Source of the DNA: Caulobacterales bacterium
GTDB lineage: Bacteria; Pseudomonadota; Alphaproteobacteria; Caulobacterales; Aquidulcibacteraceae
DNA: 64,000 bases
Assembly (NCBI GenBank): GCA_017303355.1
Contig: JAFLCU010000005.1
Span: 62,001 to 126,000, forward strand
Direction: 5' to 3'
Under the pieces are notes generated by a model. The model searched no databases. It was given only the letters and a program-made list of their open reading frames with translations, and was not told where the DNA came from. A program made the translations under genes and the position numbers. Positions within the stretch are counted from its first letter, which is position 1, and every line of letters begins with the position of its first letter. Positions 43,096 to 52,678 of the stretch are shown one piece after another.

Positions 43096-43692
43096 ATGGA
43101 TCTCGGCTTCACCTGGTTCGATTTCGCGGGCTTGGTCGTGCTCGGCCTTTCGGGCGTCATGGCCTTCGCTAGAGGCTTGATTCGAGAAGTATTTTCGATC
43201 ATCGCCTTTATCGGCGGGGCGATCGCGGCGGTATTTTTCGCCGGCATGTTGCGTCCCTTCGTGGAGAGCTTCACGCCGCTGGCGGGCCCCTTGGCCTCGG
43301 TCGCGGCGGGCCTCCTGGTGTTCCTGGTCGTGTTCATCGTGATCACCGTGATCACCTCGACCGTCGCCAAGACGGCCCACCAATCCACCGAAATCGGCTC
43401 GTTCGACCGCGCCGCCGGCCTCGCCTTCGGCATCCTGCGCGGCGTGCTGGTCGTTTCGCTGTTCGTGCTCTTGATGCGCCAAACCACCGACGCGCCTGCG
43501 GATCCCATGCAAGACGCCGTGCGCGGGGCGCGGACTTATCCTATCTACAGCTCAGTCGCGTCCGCGCTTGAAGCAGTTCTGCCACGGGCCGGACAGCGCG
43601 CGCGTGATATATTGGAACGTCAAGAAGGCGAGTCGGCGCCGATTCCTCCCGCGGAGCCCGCGGCGGAACCGGAGCCCACGCCACCGACCTGA
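43096..43692 (+). CDS. cvpA: CvpA-family membrane protein
   Basis: CvpA/colicin-V-production family protein (198 residues) with four membrane segments (about residues 5-24, 28-50, 64-92 and 105-128). LGFTWFDFAGLVVLGLSGVM and FARGLIREVFSIIAFIGGAI are family-typical; the C-terminal 70 residues are polar, Pro/Glu-rich and probably cytoplasmic or periplasmic. cvpA next to purF is conserved widely, although CvpA has no established enzymatic role. Start: ATG 43096. Confidence 0.9.
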   Translation: MDLGFTWFDFAGLVVLGLSGVMAFARGLIREVFSIIAFIGGAIAAVFFAGMLRPFVESFTPLAGPLASVAAGLLVFLVVFIVITVITSTVAKTAHQSTEIGSFDRAAGLAFGILRGVLVVSLFVLLMRQTTDAPADPMQDAVRGARTYPIYSSVASALEAVLPRAGQRARDILERQEGESAPIPPAEPAAEPEPTPPT

Positions 43693-43698
43693 GGACAC

Positions 43699-45222
43699 AT
43701 GACCGCCGAGCGCCCCTCCCTCCGTTTCGATCAGGCGCTGGCGGACCCAGCCGACAAATGGGCTGACGACGACAAGCCGCGCGAAGAGTGCGGCGTGTTC
43801 GGCGCGTTCGGCGCCGAGGATGCGGCGGTGTTCACCGCGCTCGGCCTGCACGGCCTGCAGCATCGCGGCCAGGAAGGTTGCGGCATCGTCAGCTTCGACG
43901 GCCGCTTCCACCACGAACGCCATCTCGGTTTGGTCGGCGAACATTTTTCCGGCGCTGACGTGCCGAAGCGCTTGCCGGGCGCGCTCGCCATCGGCCACAC
44001 GCGCTACGCCACACAAGGCGGCACCATTCTGCGCAACGTGCAGCCGCTGTTCGCCGATCTCGCGCTGGGCGGCTTCGCCGTCGCGCACAATGGCAACCTC
44101 ACCAACGCGCGCCATCTGCGTGAACGCCTCGTCGAAGACGGGGCGATTTTTCAATCCACGTCAGACACCGAATGCATCCTGCAGCTGATCGCCAAATCGC
44201 GCCGCGCCAAAGTGGTCGATCGCTTCGTCGATGCGCTGCATCAGATCGAAGGCGCCTACGCGCTGGTCGCGCTCACCAACAACATGATGCTGGGCGCGCG
44301 CGATCCCGTCGGCATTCGCCCGCTCGTGCTGGGCGAGCGCGAAGGCGCGGCGATCCTCGCCTCGGAGACCTGCGCGCTCGACATGATCGGCGCGCGCTTC
44401 GTGCGCTCAATCGAACCCGGCGAGGTCGTCACCATCACGCGCGGCAAGGATGGCAAGGCCGATATCTCCAGCCACTTCCCGTTCCCGAACCGCAAGGCGC
44501 GGCCGTGCCTGTTCGAGTACGTCTATTTCGCGCGCCCTGATTCAATCATCGACGGCCGCTCCGTCTATGACATCCGCAAGCGCATGGGCATGCGGCTCGC
44601 GCAAGAAACCGGAATCGCCGCCGATGTGATCGTGCCGGTGCCAGATTCCGGCGTGCCGGCGGCGATGGGCTTCGCCGCCGAAAGCGGCGTCCCTTATGAA
44701 CTCGGCATCATCCGCAATCACTATGTCGGGCGCACCTTCATCCAGCCGAAGCAGGAAATCCGCCAACTGGGCGTGCGCTTGAAGCACGCCGCCAATCGCG
44801 AGGTGCTGAAGGGCAAGCGCGTGGTGCTGGTGGACGATTCAATCGTGCGCGGCAACACATCACAGAAGATCGTGCAAATGGTGCGCGAAGCCGGCGCGCG
44901 CGAGGTGCATTTCCGCTCCGCCTCGCCGCCGATCAAGCATCCTGATTTTTACGGCATCGACATGCCGAGCCTCGATCAATTGATGGCCGCGCAGATGACT
45001 CAGGAAGAGATGCGCAAATCGCTCGGCGTGGATTCGCTGGGCTTCCTGTCGGTGGAAGGCCTCTACCAGGCCATGGGCGAAACCAGCCGCAACGCCGCCG
45101 ACCCGCAATTCACCGACCATTGCTTTACCGGCGAATACCCGACAACGCTCACCGATCATTCCTCGGATCGCGCCGCGAAGGATTTCCAACTCTCGCTTCT
45201 GGCGGAAACGGCGGCGGAATAA
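43699..45222 (+). CDS. purF: Amidophosphoribosyltransferase
   Basis: First committed enzyme of purine synthesis: makes 5-phosphoribosylamine from PRPP and glutamine. The 507-residue proenzyme has a 30-residue leader before the catalytic Cys31 (E-E-C-G-V-F-G), so self-processing is expected. Glutaminase features: LHGLQHRGQEGCGI and AHNGNLTNARHLRERL. PRPP site: RVVLVDDSIVRGNTS. Length is normal. It starts 6 bases after cvpA and an SDR gene follows. Confidence 0.96.
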   Translation: MTAERPSLRFDQALADPADKWADDDKPREECGVFGAFGAEDAAVFTALGLHGLQHRGQEGCGIVSFDGRFHHERHLGLVGEHFSGADVPKRLPGALAIGHTRYATQGGTILRNVQPLFADLALGGFAVAHNGNLTNARHLRERLVEDGAIFQSTSDTECILQLIAKSRRAKVVDRFVDALHQIEGAYALVALTNNMMLGARDPVGIRPLVLGEREGAAILASETCALDMIGARFVRSIEPGEVVTITRGKDGKADISSHFPFPNRKARPCLFEYVYFARPDSIIDGRSVYDIRKRMGMRLAQETGIAADVIVPVPDSGVPAAMGFAAESGVPYELGIIRNHYVGRTFIQPKQEIRQLGVRLKHAANREVLKGKRVVLVDDSIVRGNTSQKIVQMVREAGAREVHFRSASPPIKHPDFYGIDMPSLDQLMAAQMTQEEMRKSLGVDSLGFLSVEGLYQAMGETSRNAADPQFTDHCFTGEYPTTLTDHSSDRAAKDFQLSLLAETAAE

Positions 45223-45264
45223 CTCATCCCACGGCGGCGAAGCTGAGCTAAACTCAGCGGCATC

Positions 45265-45975
45265 ATGACGAACACAGACAAACGCATCGCTCTGGTCACC
45301 GGCGCATCGCGCGGCATTGGCCGCGCCGTGGCGCTTGAACTCGCGCGCCAGAATTGGCGCGTCATCGTTATCGCCCGCGCCACCAAGGCGCTCGAAGCGC
45401 TGGATGATGAGATCAAGGCGGCAGGCGGCGAAGCCTCGCTCGTGCCGCACGATCTGCGCGATTTCGACGGCATCGATCGGCTCGGCGCGGCGCTCTTCGA
45501 ACGCTTTGGCAAACTCGACGGCCTCGCCGCCTGCGCCGGCGTGCTGGGCTCGCTGACGCCTATGCATCAAGTGCCGCCCTCGGTGATGGAAGAAGCGTTC
45601 GGCGTGAATTTCATCGCCAATTGGCGCCTGATCCGCGCACTGCATCCCTTGCTGCGCGCTTCCGATGCGGGCCGTGCGGTGTTCCTCACCTCCGGCGCAT
45701 CGAAAAACCCGCGCGCCTATTGGGGTCCGTACGCCGCCTCCAAGGCCGCGCTCGACGCGATGGTGGTCTCCTACGCGGCCGAGCTCAACGTCACGCCGAT
45801 CAAAGCCAATCTCTTCAACCCGGGCCCCGCGCGCACCGCGATGCGCGCGAAAGCGTTTCCGGGCGAAGACCCCATGACGTTGCCCACGCCGGAAGAAATC
45901 GCGCCCGCCATCGCAGCCATGCTCGCCCCGAGCTACAGGCAAAACGGCGCGTGGGTTCAGTTCGAACGCAAATGA
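45265..45975 (+). CDS. Short-chain dehydrogenase/reductase
   Basis: A 236-residue SDR. IALVTGASRGIGRAVALEL is the cofactor-binding loop, ACAGVLG and FLTSGAS the Asn/Ser positions, and YWGPYAASKAALDAM the active-site Tyr and Lys. The N-A-G segment is replaced by A-C-A-G, a known variation in YciK-like oxidoreductases. Substrate unknown. Its stop overlaps the ATG of the flavoprotein gene (ATGA). Confidence 0.87.
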   Translation: MTNTDKRIALVTGASRGIGRAVALELARQNWRVIVIARATKALEALDDEIKAAGGEASLVPHDLRDFDGIDRLGAALFERFGKLDGLAACAGVLGSLTPMHQVPPSVMEEAFGVNFIANWRLIRALHPLLRASDAGRAVFLTSGASKNPRAYWGPYAASKAALDAMVVSYAAELNVTPIKANLFNPGPARTAMRAKAFPGEDPMTLPTPEEIAPAIAAMLAPSYRQNGAWVQFERK

Positions 45976-47213
45976 GTGGCGCAATGCAGCGCTACGACAG
46001 CATCATCATCGGCGCGGGCGCCGCGGGGCTTTATGCGGCGCTGCATGCGGGCCGGCGCGGGCGGCGCGTTTTGCTGCTGGAGCACAATTCCGAGGTCGGC
46101 GCGAAGATCCTGATCTCCGGCGGCGGCCGCTGCAATTTCACCAACCTTCACGCAGCACCCGATCGCTTCATCTCCACCAATCCGCATTTCGCGCGCTCGG
46201 CCTTGGCCCGGCACACGCAGCGCGATTTCATCGCGCTGATCGAAAAGCACCACATCGCCTATTACGAAAAGACATTGGGCCAGCTCTTCTGCGACGGGCC
46301 GCGCTCGGCGCAAAAGATCGTGCGCATGCTGCTGGACGAATGCGCCGCCGCCGACGTCGATATTCGCACGCTCTATCGGATCAACTCGGTGCACCACAGC
46401 GACTGCTTCGTCGTCGAAACCATGATGGGGCGCTTCGAAAGCGAGACGCTCACCATCGCTACCGGCGGTTATCCGATCCCGAAACTCGGCGCGACAGGCT
46501 TCGCGTTCGACATCGCCAGGCAATTCAACATCCCCATCATCGAAACCCGCCCCGGCCTCGTCCCGCTCACCTTCGCCGAAGCAGACCTCGCCTGGATGCG
46601 CAAACTCTCTGGCGTTTCCGCCGATGTCGTCGCGCGCGCCGGCAAAACCGCGTTCCGCGAAGCAGCACTCTTCACCCATCGCAGCCTCTCCGGCCCCGCG
46701 ATCCTGCAAGCCTCATCCTATTGGCGCAAAGGCGAGAACATCAGCATAGATTGGCTGCCTAACGCGCCGGAGGACGCGCTCGCCGCGCGCAAACGCGAAC
46801 GCCCCAAGGCGCAATTGAAAACCGTGCTAGCGGAATTCATGTCCGAACGCTTGGCGAACGCGCTCAGTCAACATGGGCCGCCGGGGCCGCCGGCGGCCAA
46901 CGCGGTGCATGCCGGCGAGGCGCTGGCGGTCCATATTGGCGCTATCGGCGACATGAAGGATTCCGCGCTTGTGGAATTTATGCGCGCCTTCAAATCCTTC
47001 GCACTCACGCCCAACGGCGACGAAGGTTACGCGAAGGCCGAGGTCATGGTCGGCGGCATCGACACCAACGCGCTCTCACAACAAACGATGGAAGCACGCG
47101 CCGTGCCCGGCCTCTTCTTCATCGGCGAATGCGTCGATGTCACCGGCTGGCTCGGCGGCTATAATTTCCAATGGGCCTGGTCCAGCGGCTGGGCCGCGGG
47201 CCAAGCGATCTAG
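45972..47213 (+). CDS. HI0933/BaiN-family flavoprotein with an in-frame repeat insert
   Basis: A 413-residue NAD(P)/FAD-dependent oxidoreductase of the HI0933 (YhiN, BaiN-like) family. SIIIGAGAAGLYAALHAGRR starts the FAD fold, KILISGGGRCNFTN is the family hallmark, LTIATGGYPIPKLGATGFAF follows, and the C-terminus has ALFFIGECVDVTGWLGGYNF-like QWAWSSGWAAGQ. At residues about 301-322 (QHGPPGPPAANAVHAGEALA) the DNA is a degenerate family B repeat, so this segment is probably a late insertion. Biological reaction is unsettled. Confidence 0.87.
   Translation: MSGAMQRYDSIIIGAGAAGLYAALHAGRRGRRVLLLEHNSEVGAKILISGGGRCNFTNLHAAPDRFISTNPHFARSALARHTQRDFIALIEKHHIAYYEKTLGQLFCDGPRSAQKIVRMLLDECAAADVDIRTLYRINSVHHSDCFVVETMMGRFESETLTIATGGYPIPKLGATGFAFDIARQFNIPIIETRPGLVPLTFAEADLAWMRKLSGVSADVVARAGKTAFREAALFTHRSLSGPAILQASSYWRKGENISIDWLPNAPEDALAARKRERPKAQLKTVLAEFMSERLANALSQHGPPGPPAANAVHAGEALAVHIGAIGDMKDSALVEFMRAFKSFALTPNGDEGYAKAEVMVGGIDTNALSQQTMEARAVPGLFFIGECVDVTGWLGGYNFQWAWSSGWAAGQAI
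46872..46935 (+). repeat. Degenerate family B repeat inside a coding sequence
   Basis: CATGGGCCGCCGGGGCCGCC followed by GGCGG matches the left arm of copy 1 (CATGGACCGCCGGCGCCCTC), and ATGCCGGCGAGGCGCTGGCG followed by GTCCATAT matches its right arm (ATGCCGGCGAGGGCGCCGGC...). The reading frame passes through without a stop. It is shorter in the loop than the intergenic copies. Confidence 0.8.
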
Positions 47214-47746
47214 TCCCGCAAAAAACGCCGCGCCGCGAGCGCAATTGGAATGCCGACGAGGAATGTGTGCGTAAAGATCGTGCCGGGCAGCATCCAAGCC
47301 CGCTCTGGATCGCTTGGCCGCAACGCGCCGAACGCGTGGCTTAGGCGCTCCATCGCTTCGCCCGCGCTCGCCGCGAAATGCCCAGCAGCGCCCGCCGCCG
47401 AAAGCGGCGCGACGACATAATTCATCGCGACGTAAAGCACGAGCCCATAGAGGAAGCCCCACAGGATCGGCCGCTGCAGCAACGCGCGCATCTTCGTCCC
47501 CGCGAACACGAACACCGCCGCCATGATGATCGCGATTAGGAAATGCGTGCCAAGCCCGAGCGCGCCCGTCTCCCAGCCGCCCGCGCGCGAGGCGTCACGC
47601 CCGACCCAACCGGCCGCCACCGATTGCAGCACCTGTAAAGGCGACATCCCATAGCTCAGCGGCCCATAGACAATGAAGGCGTAGAGAATGTCGAGCACGC
47701 CAGCGATGAAACCGCCGGCCAGAGTCGCGGAAAGCGCCTTGTTCAT
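47210..47746 (-). CDS. Four-helix membrane protein, unknown function
   Basis: A 178-residue integral membrane protein with four segments (about residues 4-28, 57-82, 92-116 and 150-175). GGFIAGVLDILYAFIVYGP at the N-terminus and the G-T-I-F-T-H-T-F-L-V-G-I-P-I-A-L ending are similar to DUF1440-type proteins, but the assignment is not firm. ATG at 47746 (MNKALSATLAGG). Its stop overlaps that of the convergent flavoprotein gene. Confidence 0.68.
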   Translation of the reverse strand: MNKALSATLAGGFIAGVLDILYAFIVYGPLSYGMSPLQVLQSVAAGWVGRDASRAGGWETGALGLGTHFLIAIIMAAVFVFAGTKMRALLQRPILWGFLYGLVLYVAMNYVVAPLSAAGAAGHFAASAGEAMERLSHAFGALRPSDPERAWMLPGTIFTHTFLVGIPIALAARRFLRD

Positions 47747-47812
47747 GTTGATCTTCCCGCGTCGAGCTAAGCGCCCCGTGCGGAGATCAGCCAATGGATT
47801 TGCGACGAACGC

Positions 47813-49159
47813 CTAGCTCTTATCTTCATCGAACGGGTTCTTGCCCGCCTTCACGATCAAGCGCACGGGCGCCGCATGTAGATCGAACGCGTCGCGCAGG
47901 CCGTTCACCAGATAGCGCTTGTAGCTTTCCGGCATCTCCTCGGCGCGCGACGAGATCAGAACGAAAGTCGGCGGGCGGGCCTTGATCTGCGTGAGATAGC
48001 GCGGCTTGATCCGCTTGCCGTGCACTGCGGGCGGCGGGTGGCGCGCGATCGTGGCGTAGAGCCAATCGTTCAAATCCTTGGTCTTGATCCGCGCCGTCCA
48101 ATCGTCATGCGCTTCCTCGACCGCCTTCATCACGCGATCGAGGCCAACACCCGAGAGCGCGGCTACCGTCACCAAGGGCGCGCCGCGCGCCTGGGGCAAG
48201 CTTTCGCGCGCGACCAATTTCATCTCTTCAAAGTGCGCGCGGCTATCTTCGATCTGATCCCATTTGGCCAGCACGAAAACGAGCGAACGGCCCTCGCGGA
48301 TGACGAGATCGGCGATCGTCAGATCCTGCTTCTCGAACGCCTCGCGCGCGTCCATCACCAGCACGCATACATCGGCGAAGCGGATCGCATGCAGCGTCTC
48401 GCTCACGGACATGCGCTCGAGCTTGGCCTGCACCTTCGCCTTCTTGCGCATGCCGGCGGTGTCGATCAGACGATAGGGTTTGCCGTTCCAGGTCCAATCG
48501 ATGGAAATCGAGTCGCGCGTGATGCCGGCCTCGGGGCCGACCAGCAGACGGTCCTCGCCGATCAGGGCGTTCACCAATGTCGACTTACCCGCGTTCGGAC
48601 GGCCGACGATGGCGATATGCACCGGCCGCTTCGGCTTGGCCGCTTCATCGGCTTCGTCGCTTGGCGCGGGCGCATGCGCGGCGATGGCGTTGAAGAGTTC
48701 GGCCATGCCTTCGCCGTGCTCGGCCGAAAGTGCGATCGGTTCGCCAAGCCCCAGCGCATAAGCTTCGTTCACGCCGCCGGAAGCTGCACGTCCTTCGGCT
48801 TTGTTGGCCGCGAGGATCACCGGCTTGTTCGAGCGGCGCAGCATGGCCGCGAACGCTTCATCGAGCGGCAGCACGCCCGCGCGCGCATCGACCATGAACA
48901 GGATCACGTCCGCCTCGCGGATCGCGATTTCCGTCTGCTCGCGCATGCGGCTTTCGAGCGATGCGTCAGTCGCATCCTCGAAGCCAGCCGTATCGATCAA
49001 TGTGAAATCGAGATCGCCCAAGCGCCCAGGCGCTTCACGCCGGTCGCGCGTGACGCCCGGCGTGTCATCGACGATCGCGAGCTTCTTGCCGGCGAGGCGA
49101 TTAAAGAGCGTTGACTTGCCGACATTCGGCCGCCCGACGATCGCGAGCTTGATCGTCAT
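47813..49159 (-). CDS. der: Ribosome-associated GTPase Der (EngA)
   Basis: Double-domain GTPase needed for 50S subunit maturation. The 448-residue product has G-domain 1 with IVGRPNVGKSTLFN (about residues 6-19), DTAGFED and NKAEG, then G-domain 2 with GRPNAGKSTLVNAL (about 183-196), DTAGMRKKAKV and LAKWDQI, and a C-terminal KH-like domain (about 355-448). Normal length. It follows bamB by 12 bases, the common bamB-der arrangement. Confidence 0.96.
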   Translation of the reverse strand: MTIKLAIVGRPNVGKSTLFNRLAGKKLAIVDDTPGVTRDRREAPGRLGDLDFTLIDTAGFEDATDASLESRMREQTEIAIREADVILFMVDARAGVLPLDEAFAAMLRRSNKPVILAANKAEGRAASGGVNEAYALGLGEPIALSAEHGEGMAELFNAIAAHAPAPSDEADEAAKPKRPVHIAIVGRPNAGKSTLVNALIGEDRLLVGPEAGITRDSISIDWTWNGKPYRLIDTAGMRKKAKVQAKLERMSVSETLHAIRFADVCVLVMDAREAFEKQDLTIADLVIREGRSLVFVLAKWDQIEDSRAHFEEMKLVARESLPQARGAPLVTVAALSGVGLDRVMKAVEEAHDDWTARIKTKDLNDWLYATIARHPPPAVHGKRIKPRYLTQIKARPPTFVLISSRAEEMPESYKRYLVNGLRDAFDLHAAPVRLIVKAGKNPFDEDKS

Positions 49160-49171
49160 GGACGGCCAACA

Positions 49172-50551
49172 TCAACGCAGGACGACGAGACGCGCCTCGT
49201 CCGTCACAATGAAAATCTGATCATTGGCGCTGATCGGGGGAATGAAGACAGGCTTGCCCACATTGGTGTTCGCCACGGTCTGCCCGTTCTCCGGCGAAAC
49301 CGCGATCACATCGCCCACCGAGTTCGCCAGCACGAGACGGCCGCCGACCATGATCGGGCCTGTCCAGGCCACCCGGCCCTTGCGGTCGTTCTCGTCTTCG
49401 TAGCGGCGCAGCTGCTGCACCCAATAGATGTTGCCGGTCGCCGCATCGAACGCGGCCAATTCGCCATCGATGCTGACGGCGTAAAGCACGTTGCCGGCGA
49501 GCCACGGCGTTTGCGTCGACGCGAACGAACGCGCCCAGCCGCGCTGGCCAGAACGCACGTCGATCGCCGCCAGCACGCCCGAGTGACTGGCCGCATAGAC
49601 GACGCCGTTCTCAAGCACGGGGCGGCCCGCGATATCGTTGATCGCCGAAAGCGAGGTCAAACGGCCCGAACGCGACAGCGCGTCCGACCATAGACGGCGG
49701 CCATTGCCGCCCAGCAGCGCCACAAGCTCGCCCGATGGGAACGGCGAAACCACCGTATCGCCATCAACCGCGACGCTCGACGCTGAAAGAATGCGCGCCG
49801 GCTCGGCGATGGCCTGGTGTGTCCACAGCACCGCGCCCGTGGTGGCGTCAAACGCCATCAACTCGCTGTCGTTGGTGATCGCATACACGCGCGCGCCCGC
49901 GACCGTTGGCGCCGAGAGAAACGGCGCGTCAGCTTGCGTGCGCCACACTTCGTCGCCCGTCGCCGCATCGAGCGCGACGACAAAGCCGAAGCCGGTGGTC
50001 ACATAGACGCGCCCGCCGCCGACAGCGACGCCGCCGCCGCGCGCGACGCGATCGCGCGTATCGCGCGGGCGCACGTTTTCGGCCCACAGGCGCTCGCCGT
50101 CGCTTGCGCTGATCGCATGCACGCGATGATCGGCGTCGAGGAAGAACAAGCGGCCATCGGCGATCACCGGGGGCGCTGCGAGCTGCGAGCGATTGTTGGA
50201 GCCTTGGCCCAAATCCGCGCGCCATGCGCGCTCAAGCACGGCCGCGCCCGTGAACGGCGCCGGCGAATTATCCGCCGTACCGCCAGGCTGACTCCAATCC
50301 GCTTGCGGCGTCGCCGGGGGCACAACGATGCGCTGCGCGGCCAGCGTCGGATCCGGCGTGAGTTGTTGCTCGAACGCGAGGATCGAGACCCGGCCGTCTT
50401 CTGGCGTCGCGCGTTCCGGCGACGCGCCTTCGCCATCGCCGAACGGCCATACGGCGTCGCCGACGCGGCTGACAGTCGAGCATGCCGACAACGCAGCGAC
50501 AGCCGCGAGCGCGGCGATGGGACCGAGCTTGCGCGTGATGTGGCGGCTCAT
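49172..50551 (-). CDS. bamB: Outer-membrane protein assembly factor BamB (PQQ-like propeller)
   Basis: Lipoprotein of the BAM complex, which inserts beta-barrels such as LptD. The 459-residue product has a lipoprotein signal (ALAAVAALSAC, lipobox Cys about 24), then PQQ-like beta-propeller blades with repeated DAATG(D/A)xxW-type motifs (VVALDAATGDEVWRTQ, MAFDATTGAVLWTH, AIDVRSGQRGWAR, AFDAATGNIYWVQ). The ATG at 50551 overlaps the TPR gene stop (ATGA). der follows. The upstream longer frame is antisense shadow. Confidence 0.9.
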   Translation of the reverse strand: MSRHITRKLGPIAALAAVAALSACSTVSRVGDAVWPFGDGEGASPERATPEDGRVSILAFEQQLTPDPTLAAQRIVVPPATPQADWSQPGGTADNSPAPFTGAAVLERAWRADLGQGSNNRSQLAAPPVIADGRLFFLDADHRVHAISASDGERLWAENVRPRDTRDRVARGGGVAVGGGRVYVTTGFGFVVALDAATGDEVWRTQADAPFLSAPTVAGARVYAITNDSELMAFDATTGAVLWTHQAIAEPARILSASSVAVDGDTVVSPFPSGELVALLGGNGRRLWSDALSRSGRLTSLSAINDIAGRPVLENGVVYAASHSGVLAAIDVRSGQRGWARSFASTQTPWLAGNVLYAVSIDGELAAFDAATGNIYWVQQLRRYEDENDRKGRVAWTGPIMVGGRLVLANSVGDVIAVSPENGQTVANTNVGKPVFIPPISANDQIFIVTDEARLVVLR

Positions 50552-51264
50552 TTCGTTTCTCCTTCGGAGGGCGCTGGCGCGTTCGCGCCGTCCGCTGAGG
50601 TTGGTGTGGGCGCGGGGCCGACGACAGAGAGCGCCACTTGCGCCCGCTGGCGCACGGCTTCCGGCGCATCGAACGCCAATGTCAGATTCTCGAGCGTCTC
50701 GCGCGCAAGATCGAGATTGCCGGCTTCCCACGCTTCGATCGCGAGCAATTCGCGCGCGAGATAGGAGAGCCGGCCTTCGCTATCGATCAGCGGCTGCAGC
50801 CGCGTTTGCAGCGCGGCCAGATCTTGCGTTTCGGCGGCGATGTAGGCGGCGCGCAATTGCGCGGTCTGGCGCATGATCGGATCGTTGGCTTGTTCAGCGG
50901 CGCGATCGAAACCGGCGAGCGCGCCTTCGAGATCGCCTTGCGCCTCGAGCACGGCCGCATGCTCCAACTGCGCCATGACACGATAAGTGCGCGGGCCTTC
51001 GCTGGTCAGGCGTTCGAACGCGACCTTCGCCTCGTCCATGTTGCCGGCGCGCGCCAGCTCTTGCGCCGCCGCATAATCTTCGGCGTGTGCGCGGGCGGCG
51101 GAAATCTGGCTGGTGTTCCACGCCTGCCAGCCGCCGACGCCGATCACGATCACCGCGAGCGCGCCGGCAAACCAAAGGCCGTACTTCTTGAAGAATTGGA
51201 GCACGCGATCCTGGCGCAGGCTCTCATCGACTTCCTGGACAAAACTATCGGTTTCGTTGGTCAC
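50548..51264 (-). CDS. TPR-containing inner-membrane protein (YfgM-like)
   Basis: A 238-residue protein with a charged N-terminus, a single membrane helix (about residues 26-48, YGLWFAGALAVIVIGVGGW), and TPR-like helices such as QLEHAAVLEAQGDLEGALAGFDRA. YfgM of E. coli, encoded before bamB, has the same plan and links Sec translocon and periplasmic chaperones; function here is by analogy. Pro/Ala-rich tail at the C-terminus. ATGA coupling to bamB. Confidence 0.83.
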   Translation of the reverse strand: MTNETDSFVQEVDESLRQDRVLQFFKKYGLWFAGALAVIVIGVGGWQAWNTSQISAARAHAEDYAAAQELARAGNMDEAKVAFERLTSEGPRTYRVMAQLEHAAVLEAQGDLEGALAGFDRAAEQANDPIMRQTAQLRAAYIAAETQDLAALQTRLQPLIDSEGRLSYLARELLAIEAWEAGNLDLARETLENLTLAFDAPEAVRQRAQVALSVVGPAPTPTSADGANAPAPSEGETK

Positions 51265-51325
51265 GCGTGAATCCCGTCAGCGCCCGCGAGGCGGGGCCGC
51301 TCCCCCTGATAAAATCGCCGGCAAG

Positions 51326-52186
51326 CTAGCCGTGCTTGTCGCCCTGGGCAACGCGCGCTTGCCGTGCCTTGCTGAGGGAATAGGTCTCGGCTGCGGCAGG
51401 AAAACGGCGGGCGCGCACATCGGCGGCGTAACCGGCCGCCGCTTTATCGATTTCGGCCTTCAGATTGGCATAGCGGCGCACGAATTTGGGGGTCCAGTCG
51501 AATATCCCCAGCATGTCGTCGGTCACGAGAATCTGGCCGTCGCACTGGGCGGAGGCCCCGATGCCGATGGTCGGGGCCGAAACGAGCGCGGTGATTTCCG
51601 GCGCCAGGGCCTCGTCCACGCCTTCGACCACGATGGCGAACGCACCCGCCTCGTCGGCCGCGCGGGCCTCGGCCAGCACCTTTTCCCGCTCCTCGGGAGT
51701 GCGGCCCTTTGCGCGGAATTTTCCGTCCACGTTCACGGCCTGCGGCCGCAAGCCCACATGGCCCATCACCGGAATGCCGCGCTCGACCATGTAAGCGATG
51801 GTTTTGGCCACCTGCGCGCCAGCCTCAACCTTCACAGCCGCCGCGCCGGTTTCCTTCAGCAAACGCGCCGCGTTGTTGAAGGCGATCTCCGGGCTGCCTT
51901 CGTACGAGCCAAACGGCATGTCCACCACCACCATCGCCTGCTTGGCCCCGCGCATCACCGCCTGGCCGTGCAGAATCATCATGTCCATGGTGACGCCGAC
52001 CGTATTTGGCAGGCCGTGGATCACCATGCCGACGCTGTCGCCGACCAGCAGCAGATCGCAATGCGGATCGAGAATTTCAGCAACAGGCGCGGTGTAGGCG
52101 GTCAGGCACACGATCGGATCGCCGCCCTTGCGGGCGCGGATGTCCGGGGCCGTGATCCGGCGGGGGGCTTCGGTGTGACGCGACAT
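51326..52186 (-). CDS. panB: 3-methyl-2-oxobutanoate hydroxymethyltransferase
   Basis: First enzyme of pantothenate synthesis: adds a hydroxymethyl group to 3-methyl-2-oxobutanoate. The 286-residue TIM-barrel protein shows [30 protein letters not shown] (metal Asp), [28 protein letters not shown] and a catalytic Glu around [10 protein letters not shown]. Length is normal. It stands alone; panC is not in the window. Confidence 0.95.
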   Translation of the reverse strand: MSRHTEAPRRITAPDIRARKGGDPIVCLTAYTAPVAEILDPHCDLLLVGDSVGMVIHGLPNTVGVTMDMMILHGQAVMRGAKQAMVVVDMPFGSYEGSPEIAFNNAARLLKETGAAAVKVEAGAQVAKTIAYMVERGIPVMGHVGLRPQAVNVDGKFRAKGRTPEEREKVLAEARAADEAGAFAIVVEGVDEALAPEITALVSAPTIGIGASAQCDGQILVTDDMLGIFDWTPKFVRRYANLKAEIDKAAAGYAADVRARRFPAAAETYSLSKARQARVAQGDKHG

Positions 52187-52282
52187 GGGACCTCCCTCAG
52201 GTTTGGTTCTGGGGTCTTGTTGCGCTGCACATAAGGCTTTGCGAGGGCGCGCGCCAGCGCAGTCCCTTGTTGGGGCTGCGCT

Positions 52283-52678
52283 TTAGTCCTGCGTCGCGCG
52301 ATAGGCCACCGCGCCGCCGGCCAGCGCGGCCGTGGTCAGCAGGATGGTGGTCAGCGTGCCGGCGCCCAGCATGTGCGTCAGGCCGCGCGAGGCGGTTTCG
52401 ACGCTGGGGGCTTGGCTGAGGGCGCTGTGGGCGCGCGCGAATTCGATGCCGACCATCGCCAGTAAATCCTGACCAAAGGCGCCGGCCGCCAAACCATAGA
52501 GACCGTAAGTCACCGCCGCGGCCGCGGCCGCGAAACCCATGGCCTGCGCCACATTGCGCAGCTTCGCCGCCGATTCACGGCGCGCCACCGCGTGGCCGAC
52601 ATTGACCGAGAACCCGTCATCGGCCGGTTCGTGCGCTTCCGCGAAGGAGCGTGTCAGCAGGGCGTCAAAGTCAGTCAT
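52283..52678 (-). CDS. Small two-helix membrane protein of sigma cassette 1
   Basis: A 131-residue protein with a polar N-terminus (DFDALLTRSFAEAHEPADDG) and two hydrophobic helices (GFAAAAAAVTYGLYGLAAGAF about 48-68, and TLTTILLTTAALAGGAVAYRA at the C-terminus). The ATG overlaps the preceding sigma gene stop by 4 bases, a layout expected for an anti-sigma factor, though no zinc-binding anti-sigma motif is present. Same plan as the protein at 53719-54024. Confidence 0.7.
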   Translation of the reverse strand: MTDFDALLTRSFAEAHEPADDGFSVNVGHAVARRESAAKLRNVAQAMGFAAAAAAVTYGLYGLAAGAFGQDLLAMVGIEFARAHSALSQAPSVETASRGLTHMLGAGTLTTILLTTAALAGGAVAYRATQD

